Shown: in pieces, positions 52,459 through 60,414 of the stretch
How the letters are laid out: each line of letters begins with the position of its first letter
Numbering within the stretch: position 1 is the first letter of the stretch
NCBI GenBank assembly: GCA_964499485.1
Contig: CAZCLF010000005.1
Span: forward strand, 35,518-99,517
Direction: 5' to 3'
Length of the DNA stretch: 64,000 nt
Origin: Ga0074130 sp964499485
GTDB lineage: Bacteria; Pseudomonadota; Gammaproteobacteria; Burkholderiales; Rhodocyclaceae
Made by a program: the position numbers and the translations under genes
The notes under the pieces: generated by a model
Databases searched by the model: none
Told to the model about the DNA's origin: nothing
Seen by the model: the letters and a program-made list of their open reading frames with translations, nothing else

Positions 52459-52937
52459 ATGCCTAACGCCTCTTTTCCCCGCCTGGACGGCCGGCCAGAG
52501 GCTGCACACTAGGGTGCGCCACGGCAAAACTACAGCGCCTCCCCTGTGCCGCTTCGCGCCGGGGCAACCGCCTCCAGCACCTGCGCAAATGTCACGACTT
52601 GCGTCGTCACATATTCTGCTCCGGGCAGCCTATCGCTGGTCGATGACCTGGACGCAGTTGCCCCGGCGCTTACGCTTGGGGAGGCGGGGGCTACGCCCCC
52701 CACCCCTGACCGAGCCGTGGGCGGCCGCTATTTTTGGTGGGCCAAAAATTCAGGGGCGGCTCCCCCATGCAGTCGTACACCACTACATTTGTGCGATGAG
52801 TCCTCCCCAAGCCGCGTAAAAATCCACAGTGCACGCAACCTGCACATCTATCCATTTTGTGCATCTCGTGTGCAACAATTAATACACCTATCTAATTGTT
52901 TAGTAATTAAAAATACATCTGAAAAGCAATTATTTAT

Positions 52938-52985
52938 GACTCATAATCCTTTGGTCCCTGGTTCAAGTCCAGGTGGGCCCACCAA
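52938..52985 (+). repeat. attR: 48-bp direct repeat
   Basis: Exact copy of the 3' part of tRNA-Ile (48714-48761) without its 5' half, so it is not a functional tRNA. It marks the right end of the element. Confidence 0.95.
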
Positions 52986-52990
52986 TAAAG

Positions 52991-53021
52991 AAGGGTTCAG
53001 CCGCAAGGCTGAACCCTTTTT
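52991..53021 (+). terminator. Rho-independent terminator after attR
   Basis: AAGGGTTCAGCC-GCAA-GGCTGAACCCTT followed by TTT. It is 6 bp after attR and so was probably the original tRNA-Ile terminator before insertion. Confidence 0.88.
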
Positions 53022-53110
53022 GCTTGCCTGGTTGCCGTCTATACGCGTTGCCAGGCAGCGCTAACCACCGCACAATGACGACATTTGCTGAATCACTTTC
53101 GACCTGACTC

Positions 53111-54055
53111 ATGGCACATCTGCTGGCGTCTGACGCAATTCAGCTCTACCAAGACTGCGCTGCCAAGGCGCAAACGTACCTTGAACTCCCATTCGGCAAG
53201 CCCGGACGCATGCTCAAGAAATCGGTCTATGGGGAGAAATACGCCTACCGCGAAGTGACCGTGCTCTCTGACGATATTCGTCTGCGCAAACTAGGGCCGC
53301 TTGGATCGCCGGTTGCCGAGGCGGCCGATACCGTCTTTCATGCTTCAACATGGATGCCGCCAGCGATCGAACAGTTGAAATCGCATGGCTTCTACACGAC
53401 CGCTCGCCAACTCGAAGAGCCCTTGGTCAATTGCTTCAATCTCGGCTTATTTGCGGCAGATGCAGTACTGATCGGGCCGCTGGCCTATTTGTTCTGGCTC
53501 AATGAATTTGGCATTCGCCCACCTGAGTACGCGCCGACCGGGCCCGACCTTGATCTAGCCCTGCCGGAGGATGTTGAACTGAGCGAAGTACAGGTCGCCT
53601 TTCTCAATAAATGCATCAAGACCAGCAACTCGCGGCTGCATGTGCATTTCGAGATGGCGGACTACACGCGCTATCTAAAAGACCGCGTCAAGCTGCCGTA
53701 TCAGGCCTTGGTAAAGCGCCATTGCTTTATGGCCAATCTGCACTACCTAACGCAAGCCGCACGCCCGGCCATTGCCTTGGTGGGTGATTATCTTGTGCCG
53801 GTCAAACTCCCTGCGCCTGGCCGGGTTTATTGGCAGAAGCTGTATTGGAGCCGTCTGCCCGACAACCCTCGTGCAGAGGCCGATCGGCAGGAAGCGCAGG
53901 TTCTCGGCACCACACTCCAGCGCGTGCTCCCGGGTGAAATTGCAACGGCGGCCGTTAGTCTGCCCACTCAATGGGCCCGCCAGTTATCAGCAGACAAAAA
54001 GCTGCTCGGCATGCTTGGAACGCATAGCGCAGCCCAACTGCTCGCCATTGACTAG
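53111..54055 (+). CDS. Uncharacterised protein, possibly nucleotidyltransferase-like
   Basis: A 314-residue cytoplasmic protein without signal peptide or membrane segment. The N-terminal part (FGKPGRMLKKSVYGEKYAYR) and a central segment, FWLNEFGIRPPEYAPTGPDL then DLAL, vaguely recall nucleotidyltransferase-like families (NTP_transf_8 type), but the catalytic pattern is not clear. It lies just outside the right end of the element, after a terminator, and is not recognisably linked to its neighbours. Function is unknown. Confidence 0.6.
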   Translation: MAHLLASDAIQLYQDCAAKAQTYLELPFGKPGRMLKKSVYGEKYAYREVTVLSDDIRLRKLGPLGSPVAEAADTVFHASTWMPPAIEQLKSHGFYTTARQLEEPLVNCFNLGLFAADAVLIGPLAYLFWLNEFGIRPPEYAPTGPDLDLALPEDVELSEVQVAFLNKCIKTSNSRLHVHFEMADYTRYLKDRVKLPYQALVKRHCFMANLHYLTQAARPAIALVGDYLVPVKLPAPGRVYWQKLYWSRLPDNPRAEADRQEAQVLGTTLQRVLPGEIATAAVSLPTQWARQLSADKKLLGMLGTHSAAQLLAID

Positions 54056-54124
54056 CCGGCTCACAAACGGCAGCTTCTGCATTACTATGCACGCTTTACG
54101 TTTTTCGCTTATTTCCTCCTTTTA

Positions 54125-55651
54125 ATGAGCCTACAGCCCCGCCACAAACCAAATGCCCGCGCTATCAGTGTGATGATGGCTTCGGCTACCCTCTTTCTTT
54201 CCGGGTGCGTTACGACCGGCTATCACGATCAAGTTTCCGGTTCCCTGAACGCAGCAAAGAGTGGCGCTGTCGATGTCGCACTGAGCAACCTTGAACAAAG
54301 CAATCCGGGGAAAGATAAGGATCTGCTCTACTTTCTGGAAAAAGGTGAGTTGTTGCGCATGAAAGGCAGCTACCCAGAAAGCCGTGAAAACTGGCTACAG
54401 GCTGATAGCAAAGTGCGTGAGTGGGAAGATGCTGTGCGCACCGATCCGGGCAAGCTGGCCGGCGATATTGGTTCATACCTGATCAATGATACGACCCGCC
54501 GTTATGATGGCCGTGATTACGAAAAGGTGATGCTGAGTGTGCGCATTGCCCTCGACCATTTGGCACTGGGTGATTGGGGCGCCGCGCGGACCGAAATCAA
54601 GAAGATGCATGAGCGCGAAGCGATCATCGCCGACTTCCGCTCCAAAGAACTGGATAGCGCCAAAAAGCAGGCCAGCGACAAGGGCCTGCAAGTTACCTCT
54701 TACAAAGAGCTGAATGGCTACCCGGTAGAGACGCTCGATGCGCCGGAAGTGCGTTCACTCAAAAACGCCTACGAATCCGCATTTGCCAACTACCTGGCCG
54801 GCTTTGTGTACGAAGCCTTGGGCGAACCCTCACTCGCCGCCGCGGGTTATCGCAAAGCCATCGAAATGCGTCCGGGCGAAAAAATACTGGAAGACTCACT
54901 CAAGGGGTTGGATCAGCGTACCGGTCAAGTGCGTGGTCGCAAGGAAACTGGTGTCGATACGCTGATCGTGGTCGAATCCGGCAATGCGCCAGCGATTCGC
55001 TCGCGCACGCTGCCCATCCCCCTTCCAATTCCTTCGCGGGGCGGCCTGCAAGTCGTGATGACCCCGCTGTCGTGGCCAGTAGTCGAGCCAGTGGGTCTGG
55101 ATGGCCTGATCAACACGATCAACCTGAACAACAAGCCACTGCCGATCAGCCTGATCACCAACGTCGACCACATGGCACGCCGCGCTATCTCTGACGAAAT
55201 GCCGGGCATCATCTTGCGCTCGTCGATTCGTGCCATCGCCAAGGGCGCTGCGCAAAAAGCGGTGCAAGACAACGCATCCAGCGCGGGTATGTTCGGCGCG
55301 GTACTGAGTATTGGTGCTAGCGTAGCGGCGGTAGTCTCGGAAAAAGCGGATGAGCGCAGCTGGCGCAGCCTACCGGCGTTCTACTCCGTTGGTCGTACTG
55401 TACTGACGCCAGGCACGCACACCCTGACACTGAACACGACCGGCGGCACGGTCACGCGTGAAATCCAAGTTTCCGGCAAGCATGCTGTCGTCGTCGTCCG
55501 CGGGACCGGCAACAGCCTGTATCTTGCGCAAACACCTTATACAGCACTGCCTACGCCTGTAGTAACCGCGCCAGAAGCTGCCATCAAGCCTGCTGCGCGT
55601 AAGAAGCAAGCTGACTCCACCAAACCTTCAGCGAAGGAAAGCACGAAATGA
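54125..55651 (+). CDS. COG3014-family lipoprotein
   Basis: A 508-residue lipoprotein (lipobox LFLSGCVTTG) of the uncharacterised COG3014 family. Residues 30-275 are TPR-like helical (for example LALGDWGAARTEIKKMHERE and YLAGFVYEALGEPSLAAAGY). A beta-rich second half follows (IPLPIPSRGGLQVVMTPLSW, ITNVDHMARRAISDEMPGII). The C-terminal tail is Lys/Ala/Pro-rich. It is the first gene of a four-gene envelope operon; the next start overlaps its stop. The family often neighbours LpoB-type proteins, suggesting a cell-wall role, but none is proven. Confidence 0.75.
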   Translation: MSLQPRHKPNARAISVMMASATLFLSGCVTTGYHDQVSGSLNAAKSGAVDVALSNLEQSNPGKDKDLLYFLEKGELLRMKGSYPESRENWLQADSKVREWEDAVRTDPGKLAGDIGSYLINDTTRRYDGRDYEKVMLSVRIALDHLALGDWGAARTEIKKMHEREAIIADFRSKELDSAKKQASDKGLQVTSYKELNGYPVETLDAPEVRSLKNAYESAFANYLAGFVYEALGEPSLAAAGYRKAIEMRPGEKILEDSLKGLDQRTGQVRGRKETGVDTLIVVESGNAPAIRSRTLPIPLPIPSRGGLQVVMTPLSWPVVEPVGLDGLINTINLNNKPLPISLITNVDHMARRAISDEMPGIILRSSIRAIAKGAAQKAVQDNASSAGMFGAVLSIGASVAAVVSEKADERSWRSLPAFYSVGRTVLTPGTHTLTLNTTGGTVTREIQVSGKHAVVVVRGTGNSLYLAQTPYTALPTPVVTAPEAAIKPAARKKQADSTKPSAKESTK

Positions 55652-56058
55652 AATTACGCACGTTTATCCTCGGTGCCGCTGTTGCACTCGGTTCACTGAG
55701 CCTGCCAGCCAGCGCCCAGACCATCGCCTCCAAGGTTGAGCAGCTCGGCAGTGCGCGTTACGTCACCGTCTCCGGCCTGATGGCTAAGGAGCGAAATGGT
55801 TTTCTGATGCTGCAAATCGAATTAAGCAGCGATAGCAGTAAGCCACGCCGTGCTTTCTGGCGTGTCAAATGGCTGGATGAAACGGGCTTCCAGGTATGGG
55901 ATGACGAACCATGGAAGCCCGTCACTGTGCAAGGCGAAGCGAAGCAAAATCTTCAAGTGACTGCCCCAACCCCCAAGGCCCGCGATTTCCGTATCCAGTT
56001 CAATGCTGAAGAAAACTGGCACGGTGGCGGTAATAACAACACGAATACCAGCAACTAA
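55648..56058 (+). CDS. YcfL-like (DUF1425) exported protein
   Basis: A 136-residue exported protein with signal peptide (FILGAAVALGSLSLPASA). The mature part, RRAFWRVKWLDETGFQVWDD and the following KPVTVQGEAKQNLQV, matches the DUF1425/YcfL pattern. There is no lipobox Cys, unlike E. coli YcfL. It overlaps the preceding gene by 4 bp. It ends with an Asn/Gly/Thr tail. YcfL genes accompany lpoB in several proteobacteria. Confidence 0.75.
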   Translation: MKLRTFILGAAVALGSLSLPASAQTIASKVEQLGSARYVTVSGLMAKERNGFLMLQIELSSDSSKPRRAFWRVKWLDETGFQVWDDEPWKPVTVQGEAKQNLQVTAPTPKARDFRIQFNAEENWHGGGNNNTNTSN

Positions 56059-56086
56059 TTAAGCTCTATTTTTTAAGGACACCACC

Positions 56087-56683
56087 ATGAATACACTGAC
56101 CAAGATCTCCCCGCTGCTGGCCGCCCTCACCCTACTGGCTGGCTGTGCCACCCAATCGCCAACGCTCGGCTCGGGCAATGTGAATTACGGCGATGCGAAG
56201 GCCGTTGAGCAAGTCACCAATGAATTCGGTTCGACCGATCTGCAAATGATCGCCGAGTCGATGGCCCGTTCGCTGGCGCAATCGCAAGCCGGGGCCAAGG
56301 TCAAGCCGCTGGTCACCATTGCTGAAGTCAAGAACAAGACCAGCGAATACATCGACACTCGCTCGATCACCGATTCGATTCGTGTACAACTGCTGAAGAG
56401 CGGCACCATGCGTTTCGCTACGGATATCGCCGGCATGCAAAATCAAACCGATGAACTGATCCGTCAGAATCAGTCCGGCCTCTACAAGAAGTCGACCACC
56501 GCCAAGACGGGTCAGATGCAAGGTGCTAAGTACCGCATCGAAGGCAACATCACCTCCATCGTCAAGCAAAGCAGCAGCCTGAAGGATGTGTATTACAAGT
56601 TCAGCCTGATCATGACCGACAACGAGTCCGGCACCATCGAATGGGCGGACGAAAAGGAAATTCGTAAGACCTCCAAGCGCTAA
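56087..56683 (+). CDS. lpoB: Penicillin-binding protein activator LpoB-like lipoprotein
   Basis: A 198-residue outer-membrane lipoprotein (lipobox LTLLAGCATQ) of the LpoB family, which activates PBP1b from the outer membrane. LpoB motifs are FGSTDLQMIAESMARSLAQS, VTIAEVKNKTSEYIDTRSIT and KYRIEGNITSIVKQSSSLKD. The linker between lipid anchor and globular domain is short compared with E. coli. AAGGA precedes the ATG. The next gene starts 9 bp later. Confidence 0.85.
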   Translation: MNTLTKISPLLAALTLLAGCATQSPTLGSGNVNYGDAKAVEQVTNEFGSTDLQMIAESMARSLAQSQAGAKVKPLVTIAEVKNKTSEYIDTRSITDSIRVQLLKSGTMRFATDIAGMQNQTDELIRQNQSGLYKKSTTAKTGQMQGAKYRIEGNITSIVKQSSSLKDVYYKFSLIMTDNESGTIEWADEKEIRKTSKR

Positions 56684-56692
56684 GGAGTCGCC

Positions 56693-57535
56693 ATGCATTT
56701 GCTGAAGCACACCCTGCGCAACATCGCGGCGGCCTGCATGGGCGCTGCGATGTTGGCTGCGCCAGTACTGGCGCAAACTGGACCGAAGATTGCCGTCACC
56801 GACCTGTCGTATGAGGAACGTGTCGCTATCTACTTCCAGAACATCAACTACCAGTCGAAGCAGCGCTACAACAGCTCGGCACGCGAGAACTATCGTGACT
56901 CAAACATGGGTGGCTCGGGCAGCGCCTCTGCGCGGGAAAGCGGCAGCAGCGATGTGTCGTTCAGCTCCAGCACGGGTTACCAGATGTACATCGACCGCGG
57001 CGAGCTGCGCAAATTCACGGCTGATGTGAAAGGCGAGCTGCTCAAGTCGGGTTATCGCGTGGTGCAAGGCAAGCCGTGGACAGCCACCAACACTGAAAAG
57101 CTTTACGACATCATCGGCCGCATCAAGCAGGGTTACTACGCTGGCGCTGATTACGTCCTCTGGGGTACGGTCACGAATATCGAGTACCGCCGTGATGACA
57201 CGCCGATTCAAGGCTCGAACGCCTTCTCGCATCAACTGGCGCTTGAACTAGTAGTGGAATACTCGCTGATCAGTACCAAGAACTACGAGATCAAGGCGGC
57301 ATTCTCAGCCATGGGTGAAGGCAACGACACCAAAATGACCAATGCCCCTGGTGCACGCGTTACGTTGAACCGCAGCAAGGTCATGCAGGAGGTGTCACGC
57401 AGCCTCGGCACCATCGTCGCTCAGGAAATCGAGGGGCAGTTTGGCGCTGGCGCAAGCCCATCGACCAGCGCTCGTGGTAACCGCGATAATCGCGGCGAAG
57501 CGCCCGCTGAAGAAAAGGTCATCATCTTCAAATAG
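56693..57535 (+). CDS. Exported CsgG/LpoB-like protein
   Basis: A 280-residue exported protein (signal peptide AAACMGAAMLAAPVLA). The mature part begins KIAVTDLSYEERVAIYF. A Ser/Gly-rich insert follows (NMGGSGSASARESGSSDVSF). Then FTADVKGELLKSGYRVVQGK and YYAGADYVLWGTVTNIEYRR fit the CsgG/LpoB-type alpha-beta fold. The end is a charged low-complexity tail. It is probably co-transcribed with lpoB and ends the operon, followed by a terminator. The exact family is uncertain. Confidence 0.65.
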   Translation: MHLLKHTLRNIAAACMGAAMLAAPVLAQTGPKIAVTDLSYEERVAIYFQNINYQSKQRYNSSARENYRDSNMGGSGSASARESGSSDVSFSSSTGYQMYIDRGELRKFTADVKGELLKSGYRVVQGKPWTATNTEKLYDIIGRIKQGYYAGADYVLWGTVTNIEYRRDDTPIQGSNAFSHQLALELVVEYSLISTKNYEIKAAFSAMGEGNDTKMTNAPGARVTLNRSKVMQEVSRSLGTIVAQEIEGQFGAGASPSTSARGNRDNRGEAPAEEKVIIFK

Positions 57536-57575
57536 GCCTGCCAGTTCGCATCATTGCCAAATTGAGTAACCAATT

Positions 57576-57613
57576 ATCCCCGCTTGCCATAACAAATGGC
57601 AGCGGGGATTTTC
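57576..57613 (+). terminator. Rho-independent terminator of the lipoprotein operon
   Basis: ATCCCCGCT-T-GCCAT pairs with ATGGC-AGCGGGGAT (one bulged T), followed by TTTTC. It lies 41 bp after the last gene of the operon. Confidence 0.85.
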
Positions 57614-57687
57614 ATTGCATCCTGTTAGGATAGACGCTGGCACTATGCAGCTAGCAACTGCTTGAGCAACCGGATACAGGGAATGTC

Positions 57688-58038
57688 ATGTCTACAGTAC
57701 CGTTTGATCGCAGCATATTGATTGAGAGTCTTGGCAACGATCATGACCTCTACGTTGAAATTGTGAATCTATTTCTTGGTCACTATCCGGGTGAGCTTGA
57801 AACACTGCGCACAGCTCTCGCCGCAGGTGATGCGGTTAAGTTACATCGGACGGCTCACAGCCTCAAAGGCGCGATCAGCAACTTCTCTGCGCCGCGTGCG
57901 ACCGAAGCGGCGCGGACTTTGGAGTTTTCGGCTAAGGGCGGAATGGGCGATACCACCTCGCAGCTGGTCAGCGACGTCATTGATGCCGTCGAGGCATTGG
58001 CTGAGGCCATGCGGTCCGATATCAGCCCAAACCGCTGA
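57688..58038 (+). CDS. Hpt-domain protein
   Basis: A 116-residue stand-alone histidine phosphotransfer domain. The phosphorylatable His is H57 in LHRTAHSLKGAISNFSA, the standard Hpt motif. It has no kinase or receiver domain and no such partner gene is adjacent, so its phosphorelay partners are elsewhere. It lies between the lipoprotein operon terminator and the convergent gloA. Confidence 0.88.
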   Translation: MSTVPFDRSILIESLGNDHDLYVEIVNLFLGHYPGELETLRTALAAGDAVKLHRTAHSLKGAISNFSAPRATEAARTLEFSAKGGMGDTTSQLVSDVIDAVEALAEAMRSDISPNR

Positions 58039-58044
58039 ACACGC

Positions 58045-58428
58045 TTAAGTGCGCTGGATCAGCTCGACCTTGTAACCGTCTGGATCTTCAACAAACGCAA
58101 TCACTGTGGTGCCGTGCTTCATCGGCCCGGCCTCACGCACGACCTTGCCGCCGCTGGCCTTGATCGCTGCACATGCGGCATACGCGTCGGGCACGGCCAA
58201 GGCAATGTGGCCATATGCCGTCCCCAGCTCATAGGACTCGACACCCCAATTGTGGGTGAGTTCGATGACGGCGCCATCGTCCTCACTGCCGTAACCGACA
58301 AAGGCAAGGGTGAACTTGCCCTCTGGATAATCATTGCGGCGCAACAGTTGCATACCCAGTACCTCGGTATAAAACTGGATCGAGCGGTCGAGATCAACGA
58401 CACGCAGCATGGTGTGAAGAACGCGCAT
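58045..58428 (-). CDS. gloA: Lactoylglutathione lyase (glyoxalase I)
   Basis: Detoxifies methylglyoxal as its glutathione adduct. The 127-residue product has the glyoxalase signature (MRVLHTMLRVVDLDRSIQFY, LGMQLLRRNDYPEGKFTLAF) and the metal ligands expected in VIELTHNWGVESYELGTAYG and FVEDPDGYKVELI. The ATG at 58428 has AGGAAG upstream. It follows the YgjP-like gene by 10 bp on the same strand. Confidence 0.95.
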   Translation of the reverse strand: MRVLHTMLRVVDLDRSIQFYTEVLGMQLLRRNDYPEGKFTLAFVGYGSEDDGAVIELTHNWGVESYELGTAYGHIALAVPDAYAACAAIKASGGKVVREAGPMKHGTTVIAFVEDPDGYKVELIQRT

Positions 58429-58438
58429 GTGAATCTTC

Positions 58439-59194
58439 CTAAATAATGGGGATACTGGTTGTCCGCTGCTTAAGCTCATCGCGTGCAGCCTGCCAGTCAG
58501 GATAGAGCTTCTCTACCTCGGACCAAAATGCCGGACTGTGGTTCATTTCGATCAGGTGTGCCATTTCGTGGGCGACCACATAGTCAATCAAGTGGAGGGG
58601 GAGATGAATCAACCGCCAGTTGAGGCGAATCCCGCCCGCATGACTACAACTACCCCAGCGCGTACGCGCACTCGACAAGCCCAGCGGAGGCGTTTTGCAG
58701 CCCATGCGCGCCGCATAGAATGCCAAACGCTCGTTGAATAATGCCATTGCACGGCGCTGTAGGCCACGACGGGCCAAGGTATCGAGGGCGGTATCGGCCC
58801 GAGCTTCCAGAACCAGGATATCGCCCAACCAGCGGACACGATTACTGCCAGGCAAGACTTCAATCGTTGCCTCACGATCCAGGAATGGGATTTTTACACC
58901 CGCACGGATGGCCAGTTGGCGCGGTGCATGCGCCACGGCATATTCTTCAAGCTTTTCGATTACCCAAGCGCCATGACTGCGGATGAATTCTTCGATATCG
59001 GTAATGCGTGACTGACGCGGCGCGCCGACACGCAAACCACGTTCATCAATCGTCAGAGAGAGGCGCTTGTTACGACCCTGGCGCAAGGTGTAGCCGACAA
59101 TGCGTGACCCCAGCTGCACGTGCCGTTCGCGCGGCGACGGCGCCTCAGGGTCGAGACGAAACAGGGTGAGTTGCTCGTTCATCTGCTGACTCAT
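58439..59194 (-). CDS. YgjP-type zinc metalloprotease
   Basis: A 251-residue YgjP/DUF45 protein. The zinc motif HEMAH is at residues 209-213 in DYVVAHEMAHLIEMNHSPAF. The RTRWGSCSHAGGIRLNWRLI segment before it is typical of the family. The N-terminal half is a beta-rich region (YTLRQGRNKRLSLTIDERGL). There is no signal peptide. Substrates are unknown. The upstream gene appears to be a divergent paralogue lacking the zinc motif. It lies in a run with plsC and gmhB. Confidence 0.9.
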   Translation of the reverse strand: MSQQMNEQLTLFRLDPEAPSPRERHVQLGSRIVGYTLRQGRNKRLSLTIDERGLRVGAPRQSRITDIEEFIRSHGAWVIEKLEEYAVAHAPRQLAIRAGVKIPFLDREATIEVLPGSNRVRWLGDILVLEARADTALDTLARRGLQRRAMALFNERLAFYAARMGCKTPPLGLSSARTRWGSCSHAGGIRLNWRLIHLPLHLIDYVVAHEMAHLIEMNHSPAFWSEVEKLYPDWQAARDELKQRTTSIPII

Positions 59195-59204
59195 CGGCCT
59201 TTAC

Positions 59205-59696
59205 TTACTGCACCGGGTTACCAAAAAGATCGCGCATCGGCACGGCCTGCGGTAACGCGGCGACAACAGCACCTACGACCTGTTCGATCACGATATCCGG
59301 CTGACCAATCAATCGCCAGTTGCAGCGTAGGCAGGGCTCGCCACCCTTGCTGTCTGCCTCTACCCAACTGGTGTTGAGCGCAAATGAGAGCACGCAGGGC
59401 AATACCACCGTGCCATAGCGGGAGGCTTGCCGCTGCGCCGCGGCATTGAAATGCGTCAGCGCCTCGCGTTGTAGCCAGGCCTCTGCCGCATCCTGAATCT
59501 GACGTGGCAACGCTTCGGGTGGCAAGGGCAGATGCAGCAGATCGCCATGCAGCTCTGCCTCGCGACACTCGCGCGACAGATGCAAGGTGATGTCCCGCCC
59601 ACGATAGGGCAGGCGTGCGCCTTCACACCAGCGTAACGTGACGCTGGGGGCTGCGGTCTCAAGCCGCAGGCTGAGCTGCGGGTTTCTGGCTTTCAT
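59205..59696 (-). CDS. Degenerate YgjP-like protein without zinc motif
   Basis: A 163-residue protein whose second half aligns by eye with the downstream YgjP: both have NWRLI followed eight residues on by a helix. Where the neighbour has VVAHEMAHL this protein has VVGAVVAAL, so both zinc His and the Glu are gone. The WGSC-region equivalent is also altered (NTSWVEADSKGGEPCLRCNW). The reading frame is intact. The ATG at 59696 overlaps the end of plsC by 38 bp; a longer frame reaches 59762, giving more overlap. It is either a pseudo-enzyme partner of the active YgjP or a decaying duplicate. Confidence 0.65.
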   Translation of the reverse strand: MKARNPQLSLRLETAAPSVTLRWCEGARLPYRGRDITLHLSRECREAELHGDLLHLPLPPEALPRQIQDAAEAWLQREALTHFNAAAQRQASRYGTVVLPCVLSFALNTSWVEADSKGGEPCLRCNWRLIGQPDIVIEQVVGAVVAALPQAVPMRDLFGNPVQ

Positions 59697-60414
59697 ACAG
59701 GTGCGGGCTGATACGGCGCATTTCACCTTCAATCCAGGCTTCAGCGCGTGCGTTAACTTCATCGGCAGAGAGGCCTGCCGTCTCGATCAAGGGGCCGATG
59801 CTCACAGTGACAACACCGGGCTCCTTGAGGAAAGAATTCTTGCCCCAGAACTCACCCGAGTTGAGTGCCACCGGTAACACCGGTGCCCCAGTCTCCGTGG
59901 CAAGGTAGGCGCCGCCAATCTTGTAGCGGCGCTGCGTTCCCGGCGCGGCGCGCGTACCCTCGGGGAAAATTGCGATCGAATAGCCCTGCCCTAAGCGCAG
60001 TGTGCCCTGCTCAAGCAGGCTCTTCATCGCCTCCTTGCCAGCACTGCGGTCAATCGAAATAGAAGGTGTGACGGCCAGCGCCCAACCGAAGAAGGGGATC
60101 AGCTTGAGCTCTTTCTTCCACACAAACAGAATGCCAGGAAACAACTCTTGCAGAATCAGGGTTTCCCATGCCGACTGATGCTTACACAACACCACTGCTG
60201 CGCGATCTTTCGGCATGTTCTCTGCACCACGCAACTCGTACTTGATGCCGAGAAGGTGCTTCACCAGCCAGTTGGTCATGGCAACCCACGGCGCTACGCT
60301 CATGCGGCGCCAGCGATGCGGCATCCAGAAGCACAGCAGAATCTGCAAGGTGGTGAAGGGCGGCGTGACAACAATCAGAATCAGGAAGAACAACAACGAA
60401 CGCAACACACTCAT
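59659..60414 (-). CDS. plsC: 1-acyl-sn-glycerol-3-phosphate acyltransferase
   Basis: Second acylation in phospholipid synthesis. The 251-residue membrane protein has an N-terminal hydrophobic segment. The catalytic motif is CKHQSAWETL, an H-x4-E form instead of H-x4-D, as seen in many proteobacterial homologues. AIFPEGTRAAPG is the glycerophosphate-binding motif. It overlaps the gmhB stop by 4 bp. Confidence 0.93.
   Translation of the reverse strand: MSVLRSLLFFLILIVVTPPFTTLQILLCFWMPHRWRRMSVAPWVAMTNWLVKHLLGIKYELRGAENMPKDRAAVVLCKHQSAWETLILQELFPGILFVWKKELKLIPFFGWALAVTPSISIDRSAGKEAMKSLLEQGTLRLGQGYSIAIFPEGTRAAPGTQRRYKIGGAYLATETGAPVLPVALNSGEFWGKNSFLKEPGVVTVSIGPLIETAGLSADEVNARAEAWIEGEMRRISPHLYESQKPAAQPAA

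Larger units (their letters stand above)
52359..52937. other. Hairpin-rich non-coding right end of the element
   Basis: 579 bp between the winged-helix gene start and attR. It holds two long inverted repeats (52380-52409 and 52422-52458) and a GC hairpin (GGGGGC-TAC-GCCCCC, 52686-52700). A GC-rich central part is followed by a sharply AT-rich last 150 bp with TGTGCAAC and similar half-sites before attR. Open frames across the GC-rich part show no start signal or protein-like composition. This may be a replication or transfer origin, or an Int/Xis arm region. Confidence 0.6.
48714..52985. mobile_element. Integrative element of about 4.2 kb in tRNA-Ile
   Basis: Bounded by identical 48-bp direct repeats, the left one being the 3' part of tRNA-Ile. 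It carries a tyrosine integrase next to the tRNA, an exported DUF4189 protein, a winged-helix/nuclease-like protein, and over 1 kb of non-coding DNA with long inverted repeats. No capsid, conjugation or restriction genes are present. The tRNA remains intact at the left end. Confidence 0.9.

Noticed and set aside
52938..52985. Second tRNA-Ile gene
   Set aside because: Only the 3' half (from the anticodon region) is present; it is the attR repeat.
52397..53064. Open frames through the right end of the element
   Set aside because: They cross GC-rich inverted repeats and one runs through attR and the terminator; no start signal or protein-like composition.
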